The notes beneath the pieces are model-generated. The model had not been told where the DNA came from and did not search any database. It saw nothing but the letters and a program-made list of their open reading frames with translations. From Labia minor (lineage: Eukaryota > Arthropoda > Insecta > Dermaptera > Spongiphoridae), in assembly GCA_963082975.1 (NCBI GenBank), contig OY720350.1, forward strand, positions 9,257,488 to 9,321,487: a stretch of DNA of 64,000 nt. The letters are read 5' to 3'. Positions 21,951 to 32,717 of this stretch are shown here, one piece after another. Both the position numbers and the translations under genes were made by a program. Numbering within the stretch: position 1 is the first letter of the stretch; every line of letters starts with the position of its first letter.

Positions 21951-22471
21951 TTTACTAACTCGCCAGAGATAGTATTGCGATCACGAAAATTTTCGATGTC
22001 GAGATTTTGATTTTGAGTATCAATGTTATCTATGTTATTATTTTTCACTATATTCTGTGAATCTTTTTTAATTTTTTAGTAAAAGAAAGAAAAACAAGCT
22101 GAAAATCTATATATAGCAGTTTTATACAATTTTTAATCATGTGAAAAACTATCGAGCATATATCTTTATTTTTAGGGTCACTTTAGAGGGAAAAAACATC
22201 AAAACGGGGTAGGTAATGACCCTCTTCCGGTTGAGCTACATTTCTCAAAAGTTGATAAAAAATTACGAATTTTGAATAATGCCCGTATATCAAATTTCAT
22301 GATTCTAGCTCAAACCGTTTTTGCGTAATCTTGTCTTCATACACACACACACACATACAGACATTTTTCTCAACTTTAGTGAAAATGACTCAGGGACCTT
22401 CAAAACGTATAAAAACATCAAAATCTCGACATTGAAAATTTTCGTGATCACAATACTGCCGAGATAGTAAA
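21951..22471. mobile_element. Rep-A fold-back: two copies joined tail to tail
   Basis: The left 60 bp (21951-22011) is the Rep-A subterminal end in minus orientation: TTACTAACTCGCCAGAGATA then TCACGAAAATTTTCGATGTC. From about 22097 a plus-orientation Rep-A without its hairpin end runs through ACGGGGTAGGTAATGACC, the CAAATTTCATGATTCTAGC core, an AC microsatellite and TTTTCGTGATCACAATACTG, to CCGAGATAGTAAAA. Both outer ends are therefore the same subterminal terminus, the mirror image of the arrangement at 13644-14310. Confidence 0.75.
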
Positions 22472-22746
22472 ATAAAAATAGAAACTTGAATTTCTATTGA
22501 ATAATTCTTCAATAAAAATTATTGATATAAATATTTTATTTATTTCTTTTAATACTTCTTTTCAACTTGATGATGATCTGTTATAACAACAGAAATGCTC
22601 ATAAAGACTATACTTACTTATATCAATCAACTTGAGGTTTCATCGACATCATTATTATTAAGAAGAATTATTATACTGTAAGAACAATAAATACATTAAT
22701 TAAATTTAATTATACATATTATACTTAAGAAAAAAAGTATATTTGT
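22472..22746. other. AT-rich DNA, no gene seen
   Basis: Short AT-rich spacer between two repeat pieces, with no recognisable feature. Confidence 0.6.
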
Positions 22747-22747
22747 T

Positions 22748-22790
22748 TTTTTACCGACCGACGATAGTAAGGGAGGTATTGTTTCACATC
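22748..22790 (-). mobile_element. Rep-B terminal stub
   Basis: Only the subterminal end of Rep-B is present: ACCGACCGACGATAGTAAGG followed by GAGGTATTGTTTCACATC, preceded by a T run as in the longer copies. The rest of the element is missing. Confidence 0.7.
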
Positions 22791-24228
22791 GAATAAAGAT
22801 CATTCAAAAATTACACATTTTTATTTCGCATAATATTCATTACTTTTAAAGACAAATTTTGATGTTTTTATTAAATAGTGATACACAAACCTCACTTGAA
22901 AACTATTATTTTTTTTTTACCACTGCAAATGATCATTCAATGAAATAAACACAAAATAAGTAAGTATTTTTAAATAAAATTAAAAGGTTTATATATTTTA
23001 TTATTATTATTATATTATTTAGTTATAAAAAAAATAATAATTATAAAATTGATTAATTTTTAGTAATTTTGAAACAAATTTAATCATAAAGCTATCACAA
23101 ATAAATAAAATATGAAAGTACTTGTATATATAATATTTATTCTTTGTTCTGCCTCCATTGTATTTGAATGAAATTGTTTGATATGTCTACTCTCTGACAG
23201 ATATTATGTGGTTCAATATTAAATTAAGAGATAAATCTCCTCAATTATATAATAGATTAATTTAATCAATGATGTTTTTAAAATTAACGGTTACACAAAT
23301 GATCAAAGGGTTGAAAATATTATTATTAGTAGTACACTCGTATTAACAAGAGAAAAAGAGAATTGATGTAATTAACTGGAAGGAGAAAGGGTTGCAAGTC
23401 CAGAATCTATTTATTCATTTATTTATTCATTTCTTAATATAAACATGACATTTGGTATTTAGAAGACGATTTGAAATCTTGTGGATCGTTTCTCTTTCCT
23501 TAAATCAAGCTCTCGTATTTATTTATTCTTCCTTCCCCTTGTTTAGTAATGAAGAAGAGAATAGATGAGGTGGGGCACACTTCCAGAGGGTTTATATAAC
23601 ACCAGAGGCATCAAACCTGTTCTTTATTCATTCACCAAGGACAATTCTTTTGGATAATACAATTCGTCACGGTATTCTATTTTAATTATGATAAGAGAAG
23701 GTAGAAAATTGGTAGAAATTTACAATTTTAAAATTATTATAAATATGTTAACTAAAATTTATTAACGAATCGTTTTACAATTTATTTAATTATTTATTTA
23801 ATTTTTTTGACCAACCATTAAAGGAAATAAATAAATAAATAAATTTGATTTGGATCTAATTTTAGATAAAAATCCATCTTTGATTTTCGTCTAAAATAAT
23901 TTCAATTATATTGTAGAATGGTCATTAATATCATGGATAATCATCAGATATTAATATATGTACGTATATAGGTACCATATATGATAAAAGTTTACTGAAC
24001 ACATTTTATAAATTTTTCAAATAATCTAAGATTAAAGATCAAATTGTTACATTTACATTGAAAATTTATAGAAACTTGTACATATTTTATGAAAAGATTT
24101 CGGGAATGTTTGAATCATTTATCATGAAAATTGATAGGTTTGGATTTTAGAAAATCACATTTTCAATACACAATACAATTTCTATATAAAAAAATATGAA
24201 CTTTTGTTTAAATAAGAATGAATATTTA
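22791..24228. other. AT-rich DNA; complex patch at 23340-23680
   Basis: The patch holds GGAAGGAGAAAGGGTTGC, GATGAGGTGGGGCACACTTC and GGGTTTATATAACACCAGAG. The TTTATATAAC word looks like a TATA box, but there is no open frame downstream to make it a promoter. The remainder is AT-rich filler with TAAA/ATTT runs. Confidence 0.35.
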
Positions 24229-24398
24229 CTTGATCGGAGGCGCTATCAAGTAGCTTTTCCCCAATGTTGTTTCTGGAGGCTGGGTTGACTCTGTTCCATA
24301 GACCCCAGCTAGAGAAATTCCCTTGCCAGGCCCGGGACTTTAACCCGGGACCATGTGAATGTGAGGCAGGTTCGGTACCCACACACCCAATGGCGCCT
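24229..24398 (-). mobile_element. tRNA-derived SINE-1, truncated at its 3' part
   Basis: On the minus strand it starts AAGGCGCCATTGGGTGTG, then GGGTACCGAACCTGCCTCAC, GGTCCCGGGTTAAAGTCC (B box with one change) and GGCAAGGGAATTTCTCTAGC. It ends at TCCGATCAAGTA. The GATATAACC body and the T-run end are missing. The head is of the same subtype as the copies at 44419 and 55457 (GGCGCCATTGGGTG...). Confidence 0.8.
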
Positions 24399-25640
24399 TA
24401 TATATATATTAATTTTTTTATATTATAATTAGAAATAATTTTCAAAAAATATCCAAGTGATAAATTAATTTGCGATTGTCCCCTATCATCATCGATATTA
24501 TTTTCATCATCCCAATTTTATTATCAACTATGAATATTTATCTTTATGAAACATTGAAAATAAAAAACAATAAATTAAAGAATTTAAATAAAGAAATGAA
24601 TATGTTGTGATTACTTTTAAAGGAATAAAAATTTATAATAAATGATATATGTACTAACCTCAAATATGCAAACCTCAAACCTTATCATTCCAATTAGCGA
24701 GCCTATAAACAAATACTATATATGAAATTATAATCAAATAAAAACCTAACAAATAGATTAGTGGTAAGTAAGGAAAATAGAATTGAAATAAAAAATTATT
24801 TATTTTCATAGATTGTTATTTGTTTCTTGTACAATTATTATATCTATAGAATCACATTTATTTTTAAATTAAAACATAGAAAAATTTATAATTTCTTTTT
24901 TTTCAAAATGAATTCAAAATAATGAATACTTTCTTCAATTATTCTAAATCGAATACCAAAAGCATTTAAAATTTTGACCGATTTAGAAAAATTAAAAAAA
25001 AAATTATTTACATATTGAAATGAATTAAAAATAAATATTTCATAACTACTCAAATAAATTTAAAATATTCTGATATTACAAAGTCAAATAAATGCTAAGT
25101 TGCTTTCCTATCCAATTCTACCCTAAATTTAATACTTAATTCTGTTTTATTCTTAAATTTCCACCCTAGGGTTGTTACCTACCCTATCAAGGCCTTAGGT
25201 CTTTGTATATTATTAAAGGATTTAATTTCCGAGGACGTTTAATGAGAGCCTTAATGTTTAATGCAATAATACACACTTATAATATCTTTCTGCAATAATT
25301 CTCACATTAATATTCTTTATTTATTTTCAGAATCAAGAAAGTATTGAAAATGAAATTTAATGATAAATGATATTGTGTTATGTTAACTTAATTTCCAATT
25401 CTATTGCTTCTAAATAAAAACTATTCTTAGATTTAAAGATTGGACTGAAAGCGCTCGTTATTTATTTAGAAAATTAACTTGAATTTTTTTAACAATTTTC
25501 AAATTTTTAAAAGAAATTGAAAAAATAAATAATAAAATCAATAGGTTAAAGGTAAGTTATTAAAAAAAACATTCGATTTTAAGTTTCAATATAAATTTTA
25601 TTAACTTTTATAATCATTTGAACACACATTTACGTCATCC
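24399..25640. other. AT-rich DNA; modest complexity at 25090-25260
   Basis: Words such as CCACCCTAGGGTTGTTACC, CTATCAAGGCCTTAGGTC and CCGAGGACGTTTAATGAGAG stand out against AT-rich filler. There is no open frame. The patch may be regulatory, but no single motif is decisive. Confidence 0.35.
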
Positions 25641-26252
25641 TAAGTAGCTAGACGCAGAACCGACTGACGGTTTGAAATAAATTAATTTCCAGCTACAGAA
25701 ACAATTTCAAATAATTTAAATGTATCTATTAATGCAATAAAACATAGATATGGATATAACATAAATATTTTTAATTTTATTTTAGGAGCTGTCATGAAGT
25801 TCTGGGTGACGTCATATATTTTAAAATATAAAAAAAAACTAATGAAGATGATTTTTCCCGAGAATAAAACCAATACACAGTGCATGATTCGTGGAAATAT
25901 GTAAAAAATCTCCTCATGTAAAATTTGCTGTGAAAATAACCCTTCCCTTCCTATCGTCGATCGCTAATACTACCGCTTCCGGTTTCCGGATTTGCACCAA
26001 AAGTTGATCAATTCATCATACTGATGCATTAAGTAAATATACCAAATTTCATCAAAATCCGTTGAGACGTTGAAGCTGTACACATCTATATGGACGGACG
26101 GACAGACGGACAGACGGACCGACAGACAGACATCATGCTAAAAATACTTTTTTTCTGATAAGAAAATGCATTCGTGGAGATATGTAAAAATCTCCACATG
26201 TGAAATTTGGTGTGAAAACAATACCTCCCTTACTATCGTCGGTCGATAAAAA
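25641..26252 (+). mobile_element. Rep-B element, near full length
   Basis: The hairpin end is damaged (TAAGTAGCTAGACGCAG), but the rest is clear: AACCGACTGACGGTTTGAAA, TGACGTCATATATTT, CCGGTTTCCGGATTTGCACC, ACCAAATTTCATCAAAATCC with GAGACGTTGAAGC, a GGACAGAC microsatellite and CAGACATCATGCTAAAAATA. It ends TTACTATCGTCGGTCGATAA. An internal near-repeat of the subterminal end (CCTTCCTATCGTCGATCGCT at about 25945) is typical of the long form. Confidence 0.8.
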
Positions 26253-26689
26253 AAACAATTATTCTTAGTTTATATTTTATTCAAACAAATTTTGAATATA
26301 ATAATATAATGAGAAAAAAGGTTTTATTTCATTTTAGTAAATTTTATAATTAAAAATAAATATTTATAAATTGAAAAATGTATTTTAAATTGATTCATTG
26401 CATATAATTATTATTAAATATAAATTGAATTAAAACAAGGGAGGATAGCAATTAAAATCCCTTTGGTTTATCATTATTACATTATTAAATAATATATACG
26501 AGTATAAGTAGATATATATACCATATATATTTTATATCTGAATTTTTTTCAAAAAAATAAACAAAAAACAAAATAGTAATAAAACTTCATACTACTTAAA
26601 TGTTCAAAAGTAAATTCTTTCATTCAAGTTACTGAATAATTTCTTATTGTTTGCCTGTCGAGGATATTTATTCGGAATAATAATTTCGA
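26253..26689. other. AT-rich DNA, no gene seen
   Basis: AT-rich filler with no recognised feature between Rep-B and the following island. Confidence 0.6.
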
Positions 26690-27430
26690 AAGTATCTTCT
26701 TTGTTGTTTTTTTTTTGTCTGTTCTTCTCTCTTTTAGTCCCTGGGTGGCATTCTTTTATATTAAACGCCATTTCTGGAAGATATTTCGTTTAAAAAACAT
26801 TGCCAACGTAAATTCGTAACAGCTCCGCTCCTCTCCACGCTAACTTGTCTATGGATAAAGAATTTACGCTTGGGAATTTTTCTACTATTGCATAAGAAAC
26901 GAACAAACGCCAAGCATAATTTATCTGTTTGTTTTCCATACTCGCTAGCGATGAAATATGAACGTAGCAACGAATTCTTTTACCCGTTTCTCGATTATCG
27001 GCCGAGGGTCGGAAATCAGAGCGCACTCTCTCTTTGGTCTCTCCGGCTCTCCGAGAGAAACTGACGGAGAGAAGAGTATCGAGCGGTGCTAACTTCTCGG
27101 GGCGTTATCTGAGCCTGAAGCTCCCAGGGGCTTATCAGCTTGGAGATAACCCGAAAGATAAAAATAAAATAACCTAATGGAGGGGTGGGGTCGGGTGGTT
27201 CCATTATCGTCAGAAGTACGGGGAGCCAACCCCTTGAATTATCTCCTGGTGTCGTGTTGCATGTTCCGCCTCGTTTGAACGTTGCACTCTTCACGTTCAA
27301 TCCGGTGTGAAATTCAAACATGAGGGGGTCCATCGCAAGACCCAAGTTACTTTCCCCACTTGGACAACCCCCCCCCCTCCCCCCCAAGGGCAAAAATACA
27401 AAAAAACCAGTTGGCCAACACACAGCCAGT
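26690..27430. promoter_or_regulatory. Largest GC- and CpG-richer island in the window
   Basis: About 700 bp of complex sequence holds many CpGs (AGCTCCGCTCCTCTCCACGC, GATTATCGGCCGAGGGTCGG, TATCGAGCGGTGC). It also has TTATCTGTTTGTTTTCC (a forkhead-like word) and a C run near 27370. Frames of 60-135 codons are open on both strands and overlap one another. The longest (minus, 27016-27423) reads through the C run as Gly-rich residues and matches no family I know. A promoter, 5' exon or enhancer of a host gene would explain the composition. None is proven. Confidence 0.35.
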
Positions 27431-28123
27431 CTATTTTATAATTAATATATTATATTCAAATTTTATTATATAAATATTTATAAAAAAATTACCAAGTCTA
27501 TAAAAGTAGAGAAGATGAAGTAGTAGGAGAAGAGAAAAACGAAGATAATAAAAAAACCGTATATATAATTTATTAAGAAAAAAAAAATAAAACGAAAATG
27601 CAGACACCTTAAGAAAGAAAATAGATTATAAATTAAGTGTCGTTATGTTTAAAAGGTGAAAAAATGTACTATAATATATTAGACAAGTTTTTTTTTTCGT
27701 TCGACAAGTTATATACATATGTGTATATATATATATATATACAAAAATTTTAACGATAGCCATCTTATTACACATAATATCTGGAATTTAAATTCTAATG
27801 GAATATTTTTCAACATAATTCATAATAAATATATTAGAGCATTTTTTTTATTTTTAATTTTATTTGAAAGATATGATTATAAAAGTTTAGAGAGAGATTA
27901 AATCTCTAGAAAGGGAATTTTATTATTTCAAATTTCTAAATTTTAAATTTACGTAAATCTACAGATGCACGCACCCTGTACATATAATAAAGAGATTTTA
28001 AATAAATATTAATTATGTTCAATGTTCTTACCATAGACAAATAACATAAAGTATAACGTTTCTGATAAATTTTTATTATGTATTTTAGAACAAAAGAGAT
28101 ATTGAAAATCCTGTTAATACTTA
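27431..28123. other. AT-rich DNA, no gene seen
   Basis: AT-rich sequence with TA repeats at about 27722-27740. The 60-codon frame at 27719-27901 begins inside that TA run and is not credible. Confidence 0.6.
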
Positions 28124-28331
28124 GGGTGACGATATTTTGAAAACATCAAACCGGGAACATTTTACCTTTTTTTTGTTTTTTTTAAGAACCGAATAGAAAA
28201 AATCTTGGAAAAAAGTACGAAATGTCCTAAATGTCCTAAATGTCTAAAAAAAAAATCGACAATAGGCTGTCCCGAAGACTTTTTTCGGGACGTCGGGGCA
28301 GAGCACCTAAAAACGGGACGTTTGGTCACCC
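28124..28331. mobile_element. Rep-D-like MITE with TA target duplication
   Basis: The ends are GGGTGACGATATTTTG and GACGTTTGGTCACCC, flanked by TA (28122-28123 and 28332-28333). The interior has AAGTACGAAATGTCC and the palindromic CCCGAAGACTTTTTTCGGGA. It is a distant relative of Rep-D: it shares the GGGTGAC ends and the CGAAATGTCC phrase, but its other half differs. Confidence 0.7.
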
Positions 28332-28534
28332 TACTAATGCTACTAATAATCACTTTTTTATTTAAAAAATAAAAGATTTATAAAATTTTTAATAATGCAC
28401 ATTAACAAATAATTTTTTCTATACTTCTGATACAAAGATCAAAAAATAAAAAAATAAATAAATAAACATATATATATATATGTTTGTTGATTTATATATA
28501 TATATATATAAATTTGTTTGTTGATTTCTCAGGC

Positions 28535-28815
28535 TGTTGTCCAGTGCGGACGTGTGCCAGTCTCAGGATTGCACAGCAACGCAATGAGTACAAAACCACC
28601 CAACCTGTCAATCCAAAATCGCGATATTAACCCTTGGTCACACAGACTAAGACCCAGAATCCCAAAAATATTCTTACCTAAATAATCTCTTGAAAATGGC
28701 GCCAAAATGGGTGCTGAAACGTCGAGAAAACAATCTCACAAAATACGTGATTATATCCCTGATAAATCTGATAGTAATAATAACAATAACATTCACGGAA
28801 ATCTAAACCAATATA
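28535..28815 (+). mobile_element. Degenerate retroelement 3' region
   Basis: The left part can be read as QCGRVPVSGLHSNAMST, which recalls the CGRxF...GLxSHxxxH zinc-finger tail seen after reverse transcriptase in some LINEs, with the key aromatic and His residues lost. The right part reads GGCGCCAAAATGGGTGCTGA then AACGTCGAGAAAACAATCTC, a GAAACGTC phrase of the kind found in the 3' untranslated parts of Penelope-like and some LINE elements. The family assignment is uncertain. The element lies just before the LINE fragment at 28842. Confidence 0.35.
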
Positions 28816-28841
28816 TATATATAATTAATTAATTAATTAAA

Positions 28842-29072
28842 GGGCATGTGTGGCTAGAATAGGAGAGGAAAGAATGGGGAAGGGTATATTTGTAGGGATG
28901 CCGATTGGGAAACGTTCGCTTGGAAAACCAAAGTCGCGGTGGATGGACACTGTAGAAAAGGATGTAAGAGAGTAGGGGTTGGATGGTTGTAGTACAGGAT
29001 AGGAACACTTCGGAGAAATGTGGATGCTGCGGCAAAAATCTTTCGAGTTCCTTAGAGCCACAGAGATAGATA
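28842..29072 (+). pseudogene. 5'-truncated LINE 3' end (LINE-1w, copy 2)
   Basis: This is the same LINE family as 40590-41250, cut at the codons for GHVARMGEER. It reads GGCATGTGTGGCTAGAATAG, GGAAACGTTCGCTTGG and CGAGTTCCTTAGAGCCACAG, ending in a GATA/AATA tail. Several stops and frameshifts break the frame (for example GAGAGTAGGGG, where the better copy reads GAGAGATGGGAG). Extreme 5' truncation with an intact 3' end is normal for target-primed reverse transcription. It is inserted in an ATTAATTAATTAATTAA run. Confidence 0.8.
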
Positions 29073-29843
29073 AATATAATTAATTAATAAATAATTAAAT
29101 TGCAAGACATGTTAAATGTGGGACCTAAACTTGACACTTTTGAACTTTTTTTAATTTTTGAATTTTCAATTATTAAATGGTATTTCACTTCATTAATATA
29201 TAATAATATTTATTTTATTATTGCATAAACCAAAAAATAAAAAAGTATAAAAATTTTCATATTTTTATTTTCAATTTATATTATAATTGAAATTTGATCA
29301 TAAACCAAAAAAATAGTTATTAAACTATGTTCAATCGAATAATAATTTTAGTTAAGAAAAAAAAATTGATTTGAATTATTTAAATAGAATATAAATTTAA
29401 TGAGTTGTATTTAAATTTGCAAATGAATGCAAATTAATGAATTGCTTTGTTATTCTTTTTTCATTTCCCATATAATTACAGCGTTATTGCATTTGAGAAC
29501 CTTTTATTTTACAATTCCAAATTTATTGTTTTAATTGATATAAAATGAATATGGAATGATTTGCTTAATAAGCTAAAATACACCCCTTGTAGACCACCCT
29601 TTGTCTATTGTTTCTATCAATTTTGACTGATTCATACCTGAAATTATTATCTAATTGCTCTGACTTTCTCTCGTATCAGAGATAATTATTATGATAATTA
29701 CAATCTGAATGCAGCTGTTCGGTTGTGTTAGTCATTTAATAACGAGGGTGGTGTTTTATATATTATATTTTACTAATAAAAACACCTGAAGAATTTAATT
29801 TGGAACAATGCAATTATCACTTTGAATCTTGTCTCCCAATCTC

Positions 29844-29875
<32 letters not shown>

Positions 29876-30190
29876 CCTTCCTTTGTCTTTATAACGTTCT
29901 CTCCTCATTTATTCTTCATCAAATTTATTTAATGAGTTGTAAATTTGTTATAAAATATTGTTAATAATGTCTTTATAAAACTCAAAACAAAGTTACCATC
30001 AAAATCTTATTAAAATCTTTCTTTTACCTCAGTTAATTATATTATATATATATATATAAACAAGAATTACTATTTATACTTTATTTTCAAGAATCTAAAA
30101 AATATTAGAGCTCATTCAAATATGAAAAACATTCAATTATTTTATTTAAAATTTTATCCAATTTTAATACATGTTAAAATTATCATAATT
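29073..30190. other. AT-rich DNA; complex patch at 29580-29760
   Basis: The patch holds CCCTTTGTCTATTGTTTC, two adjoining HMG-box (Sox-type) words, and GATAATTATTATGATAATTA, homeodomain-like. A CT microsatellite lies at about 29841-29875. No gene is seen. Confidence 0.4.
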
Positions 30191-30191
30191 A

Positions 30192-30747
30192 CAAGGGTGG
30201 GGTGAAAAGTTTCCGGCCTGACCAAGAAAAACGATAAATTATTGAGTATTGAATTTTAAATTAATAAAAAAAAAAATAGGGTGGGGTGAAAAATTTCCGG
30301 CCTGACTAAGAATAACGATGATTTTAAATTTTTTTTTTGCTTTATTTTTCAACATTCAAGATAGCTGAGACCTGTACGATGTCAGCTGATCGTATGCGAA
30401 ATATTTTGCACAACCATTTGAACATAGAAAAGCTGTGTGCAACGTAGGTGCCGCGTTTGCTAACGTTAGTCCAAAAACTACTTCGAAAAACCATTTCTAC
30501 CGACAATTTGGCGCTGTAGGCGTAATTCAAACGAATTTTTGCTTCGATTCATAACTGTTGATGAGACTTAAATTAAATTAAATCAAAGTTAATTAATTAA
30601 TTAATTAAATTCATTAAATTAATTCGGACACCGTTATGAGACATGTATCAGTGTTGATGGAGATTATGTTGAAAAATAAAGCAAAAAAAAAAATTTTAAA
30701 AACATCGTTTTTCTTGGTCAGGCCGGAAATTTTTCACCCCACCCTCG
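30192..30747 (+). mobile_element. Internally deleted mariner transposon
   Basis: The element is TA-flanked (30190-30191 and 30748-30749). The ends carry GGGTGGGGTGAAAAGTTTCC and its inverse near 30745. The terminal repeats are long, about 85 bp, reaching TTTGCTTTATTTTTCAACA. The left terminus is duplicated: a second GGGTGGGGTGAAAAATTTCC starts at about 30280, so an extra solo end or tandem terminal repeat lies between. A transposase remnant lies inside. Two solo fragments of the same family are at 42409 and 48271. Confidence 0.85.
30379..30679 (+). pseudogene. Mariner transposase remnant
   Basis: Three pieces of the usual about 345-residue mariner transposase remain, so most of the protein is gone. 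From the ATG at 30379 the frame reads MSADRMRNILHNHLNIEKLC, then a stop where Trp is expected, then VPRLLT; this is the N-terminal motif of mariner proteins (LCARWVPRLLT). After frameshifts, 30536-30568 gives FLLRFITVDET. Its Asp (30560-30562) is the first catalytic Asp of the DD34D triad, and a stop replaces the Trp of DETW. The last piece, 30644-30679, is the C-terminus CISVDGDYVEK and its stop. The second and third catalytic Asp regions are deleted. It cannot be active. Confidence 0.85.
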
Positions 30748-30749
30748 TA

Positions 30750-31002
30750 TGAATTCTTATCCAATTTCTTATAGAATAAGTTAAAAATTAATTTATTCCA
30801 TTTTACAACTTTGAATAAATTTACATTTTTTTTAGTTTTAATAAATATTTTCATGTGACTGACTTTTAATAAAATAAAAAATCTTACTTTTTCTTTAATT
30901 TTATTATTGGATATTATATCTCTGATATTTAATAATACATTTTTTTATTTTAATATAGAGTAAAATAAAGTTTTATTTAATGATCAATTTTATTTATTTA
31001 AA
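30750..31002. other. AT-rich spacer, no gene seen
   Basis: AT-rich filler between the mariner and Rep-I. Confidence 0.6.
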
Positions 31003-31200
31003 GCACCTGAAATTCAAAATTTAAAATCACTATTGTTGTATTTTATTATTTTGTTGTATTTATTTGTTGTATATAATATTAGATATTTTTTTAATAGTTT
31101 TTTTAGTCAACATTCTTTTCCCATTGATTTGATTTCTTCTCTCTATCTTAATTTTATAACTTTTAATTCTAATTCTAATGTATTTTATCAGGAGTTTCTC
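31003..31200 (+). repeat. Rep-I, copy 1
   Basis: This unclassified repeat runs from GCACCTGAAATTCAAAATTT to TATTTTATCAGGAGTTTCTC. It is nearly identical to the inverted copy at 42209-42408, where it directly abuts a mariner end. Both copies translate to the same hydrophobic peptide (start LLYFIILLYLFVVYNIRYFF), but this follows from near-identical, AT-rich DNA and does not show that a protein is made. Confidence 0.75.
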
Positions 31201-31492
31201 TCTAAAAAAAAAATAAATGGTAAATTTGTAACTAATAAAATAAATATAATTTATTAGTCACACACACAAAATATTTTAGACACTCACTTTCAGTTAATAT
31301 TCAGTTTAAACAGAAATCACACAAATAAACTTAACAAAAAAAAAAAAAAAACGTAAAAAAATATAAACGAAAAAGCGGTGGCTATTTTATAGCACACCTG
31401 TTGACCGAGAGGATTCCTCCCGGTTGATTGGAACTTGTATTAGAGAGAAGCATCTCAACGTTTAACATCAATCTCACTCTGCCCTTCTCTCT

Positions 31493-31536
<44 letters not shown>

Positions 31537-32201
31537 TATATATAATATAAATTTAGTCGTAAAACAAACCAATATATTAAAATTATTTATTCTAATTTCT
31601 ATCTAATTCTATAATAGGTTTATAGTATAATATAATTGATAGAATATAAATATATTGTAAATACTGTATGTATAAAATTTTCATTTGAAATAAATAGAAA
31701 TTAACAAGGCACAATAAATATTTGAATATATATAATAAATGTTTCAGATTAATGACAATTCAATTAAAATATAAATAATTAAAATTGAATTGAATGAATA
31801 ATATTTATTTATTTATTCATATTTGTATAAGTATATATATATACATTAATAATAATGAATAATTCTACAATTGGAAAAAAATTATTGTATTTATGATGAA
31901 TTTAATCTTGACTTCTCCGAACAATTATTTTGTTATTTTAATGGAAAAGCTTAAAAAATAATAACATAAAATATTTGTTATATTATTCATATTAATTAAC
32001 TTTTATGGAGGAGGTTCTTGAATATTAATTTTATAAATACACACATATTATCCTCTATTAACCAACCTTCGCCTCTCTCTCTCTCTCTCTCTCTCTTTTC
32101 TTAAATAAAATTTAATATATAAAATAAAATAAGATTTTAAATTATAAAATGAATTTATGTCAACTGTTTTATTCAAGGTTTATTTTTGTATAAATAATTT
32201 G
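31201..32201. other. AT-rich DNA with a long TA microsatellite
   Basis: A TA run of about 40 bp lies at 31494-31533. A somewhat complex stretch at 31375-31480 (CGGTGGCTATTTTATAGC, GAGGATTCCTCCCGG) precedes it. A CT run lies at about 32070-32095. No gene is seen. Confidence 0.55.
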
Positions 32202-32467
32202 AAAAAAAAATCTGACTTTTGTACGTCCTACGCAATGACAACGGTTATATCAATGAGGTGTCCTATGATCAGTAGAACGGGTCCTATCAACCTTTATCTT
32301 GATTTTCTTGATCGGAGGCGCTACTTTTTATCAAGTAGCTTCCCAATGTTGATCCCGGAGGGTGGGTTGACTCTGTCCTATAGACCCCAGCTAGAGAAAT
32401 TCCCTTTCTTGAACCCGAGACCACGAGAATGTGAGCCAGCTACGCTACCACCCACCCTATGACGCCT
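32202..32467 (-). mobile_element. tRNA-derived SINE-1, B box damaged
   Basis: Minus-strand reading starts AAGGCGTCATAGGGTGGGTG, with the A box GTAGCGTAGCTGG. The B box has lost bases (GGTCTCGGGTTCAAGAAAGG). The body has GATCAAGAAAATCAAG and GATATAACCGTTGTC, and it ends GTACAAAAGTCAGA with a T run. It keeps the AAAAAGTAGCGCC phrase seen at 8491 and 55457. Confidence 0.85.
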
Positions 32468-32717
32468 TAAATAATTTGAAATAAGAAAAAAAATATTTTT
32501 ATGGTAAGAATAGTTAGAATGAAAAATTGAAATATTTATTTATAAAATTTAAAATTATAATTAAAAATTTATTTATAATTTTAAATAATAAATAAATATT
32601 TCAACATTAATATATATATTTTATAGTAAAATTCTAAAGTTAATTAATAATTTAAAATTTAAATTAAACAAAAAAAAAATTACAATTATGACTAATTCTA
32701 AATTTCATGATGTAGAG
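32468..32717. other. AT-rich spacer
   Basis: Repetitive AAATTTATAATT-like filler; nothing coding. Confidence 0.6.

Noticed and set aside
23580-23620. TATA-box promoter (GTTTATATAAC)
   Set aside because: TATA-like words are frequent in this AT-rich DNA and no open frame or other core promoter element follows.
27016-27423. 135-codon minus frame as a protein gene
   Set aside because: It depends on reading a C run as Gly, overlaps other open frames on both strands, and resembles no family. It is kept only as part of a GC-richer island.
31033-31257. Conserved hydrophobic peptide (LLYFIILLYLFVVYNIRYFF) shared with the minus frame at 42250-42495
   Set aside because: Both come from Rep-I copies that are almost identical at DNA level, so protein-level conservation cannot be inferred. 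The residues are those expected from AT-rich sequence.
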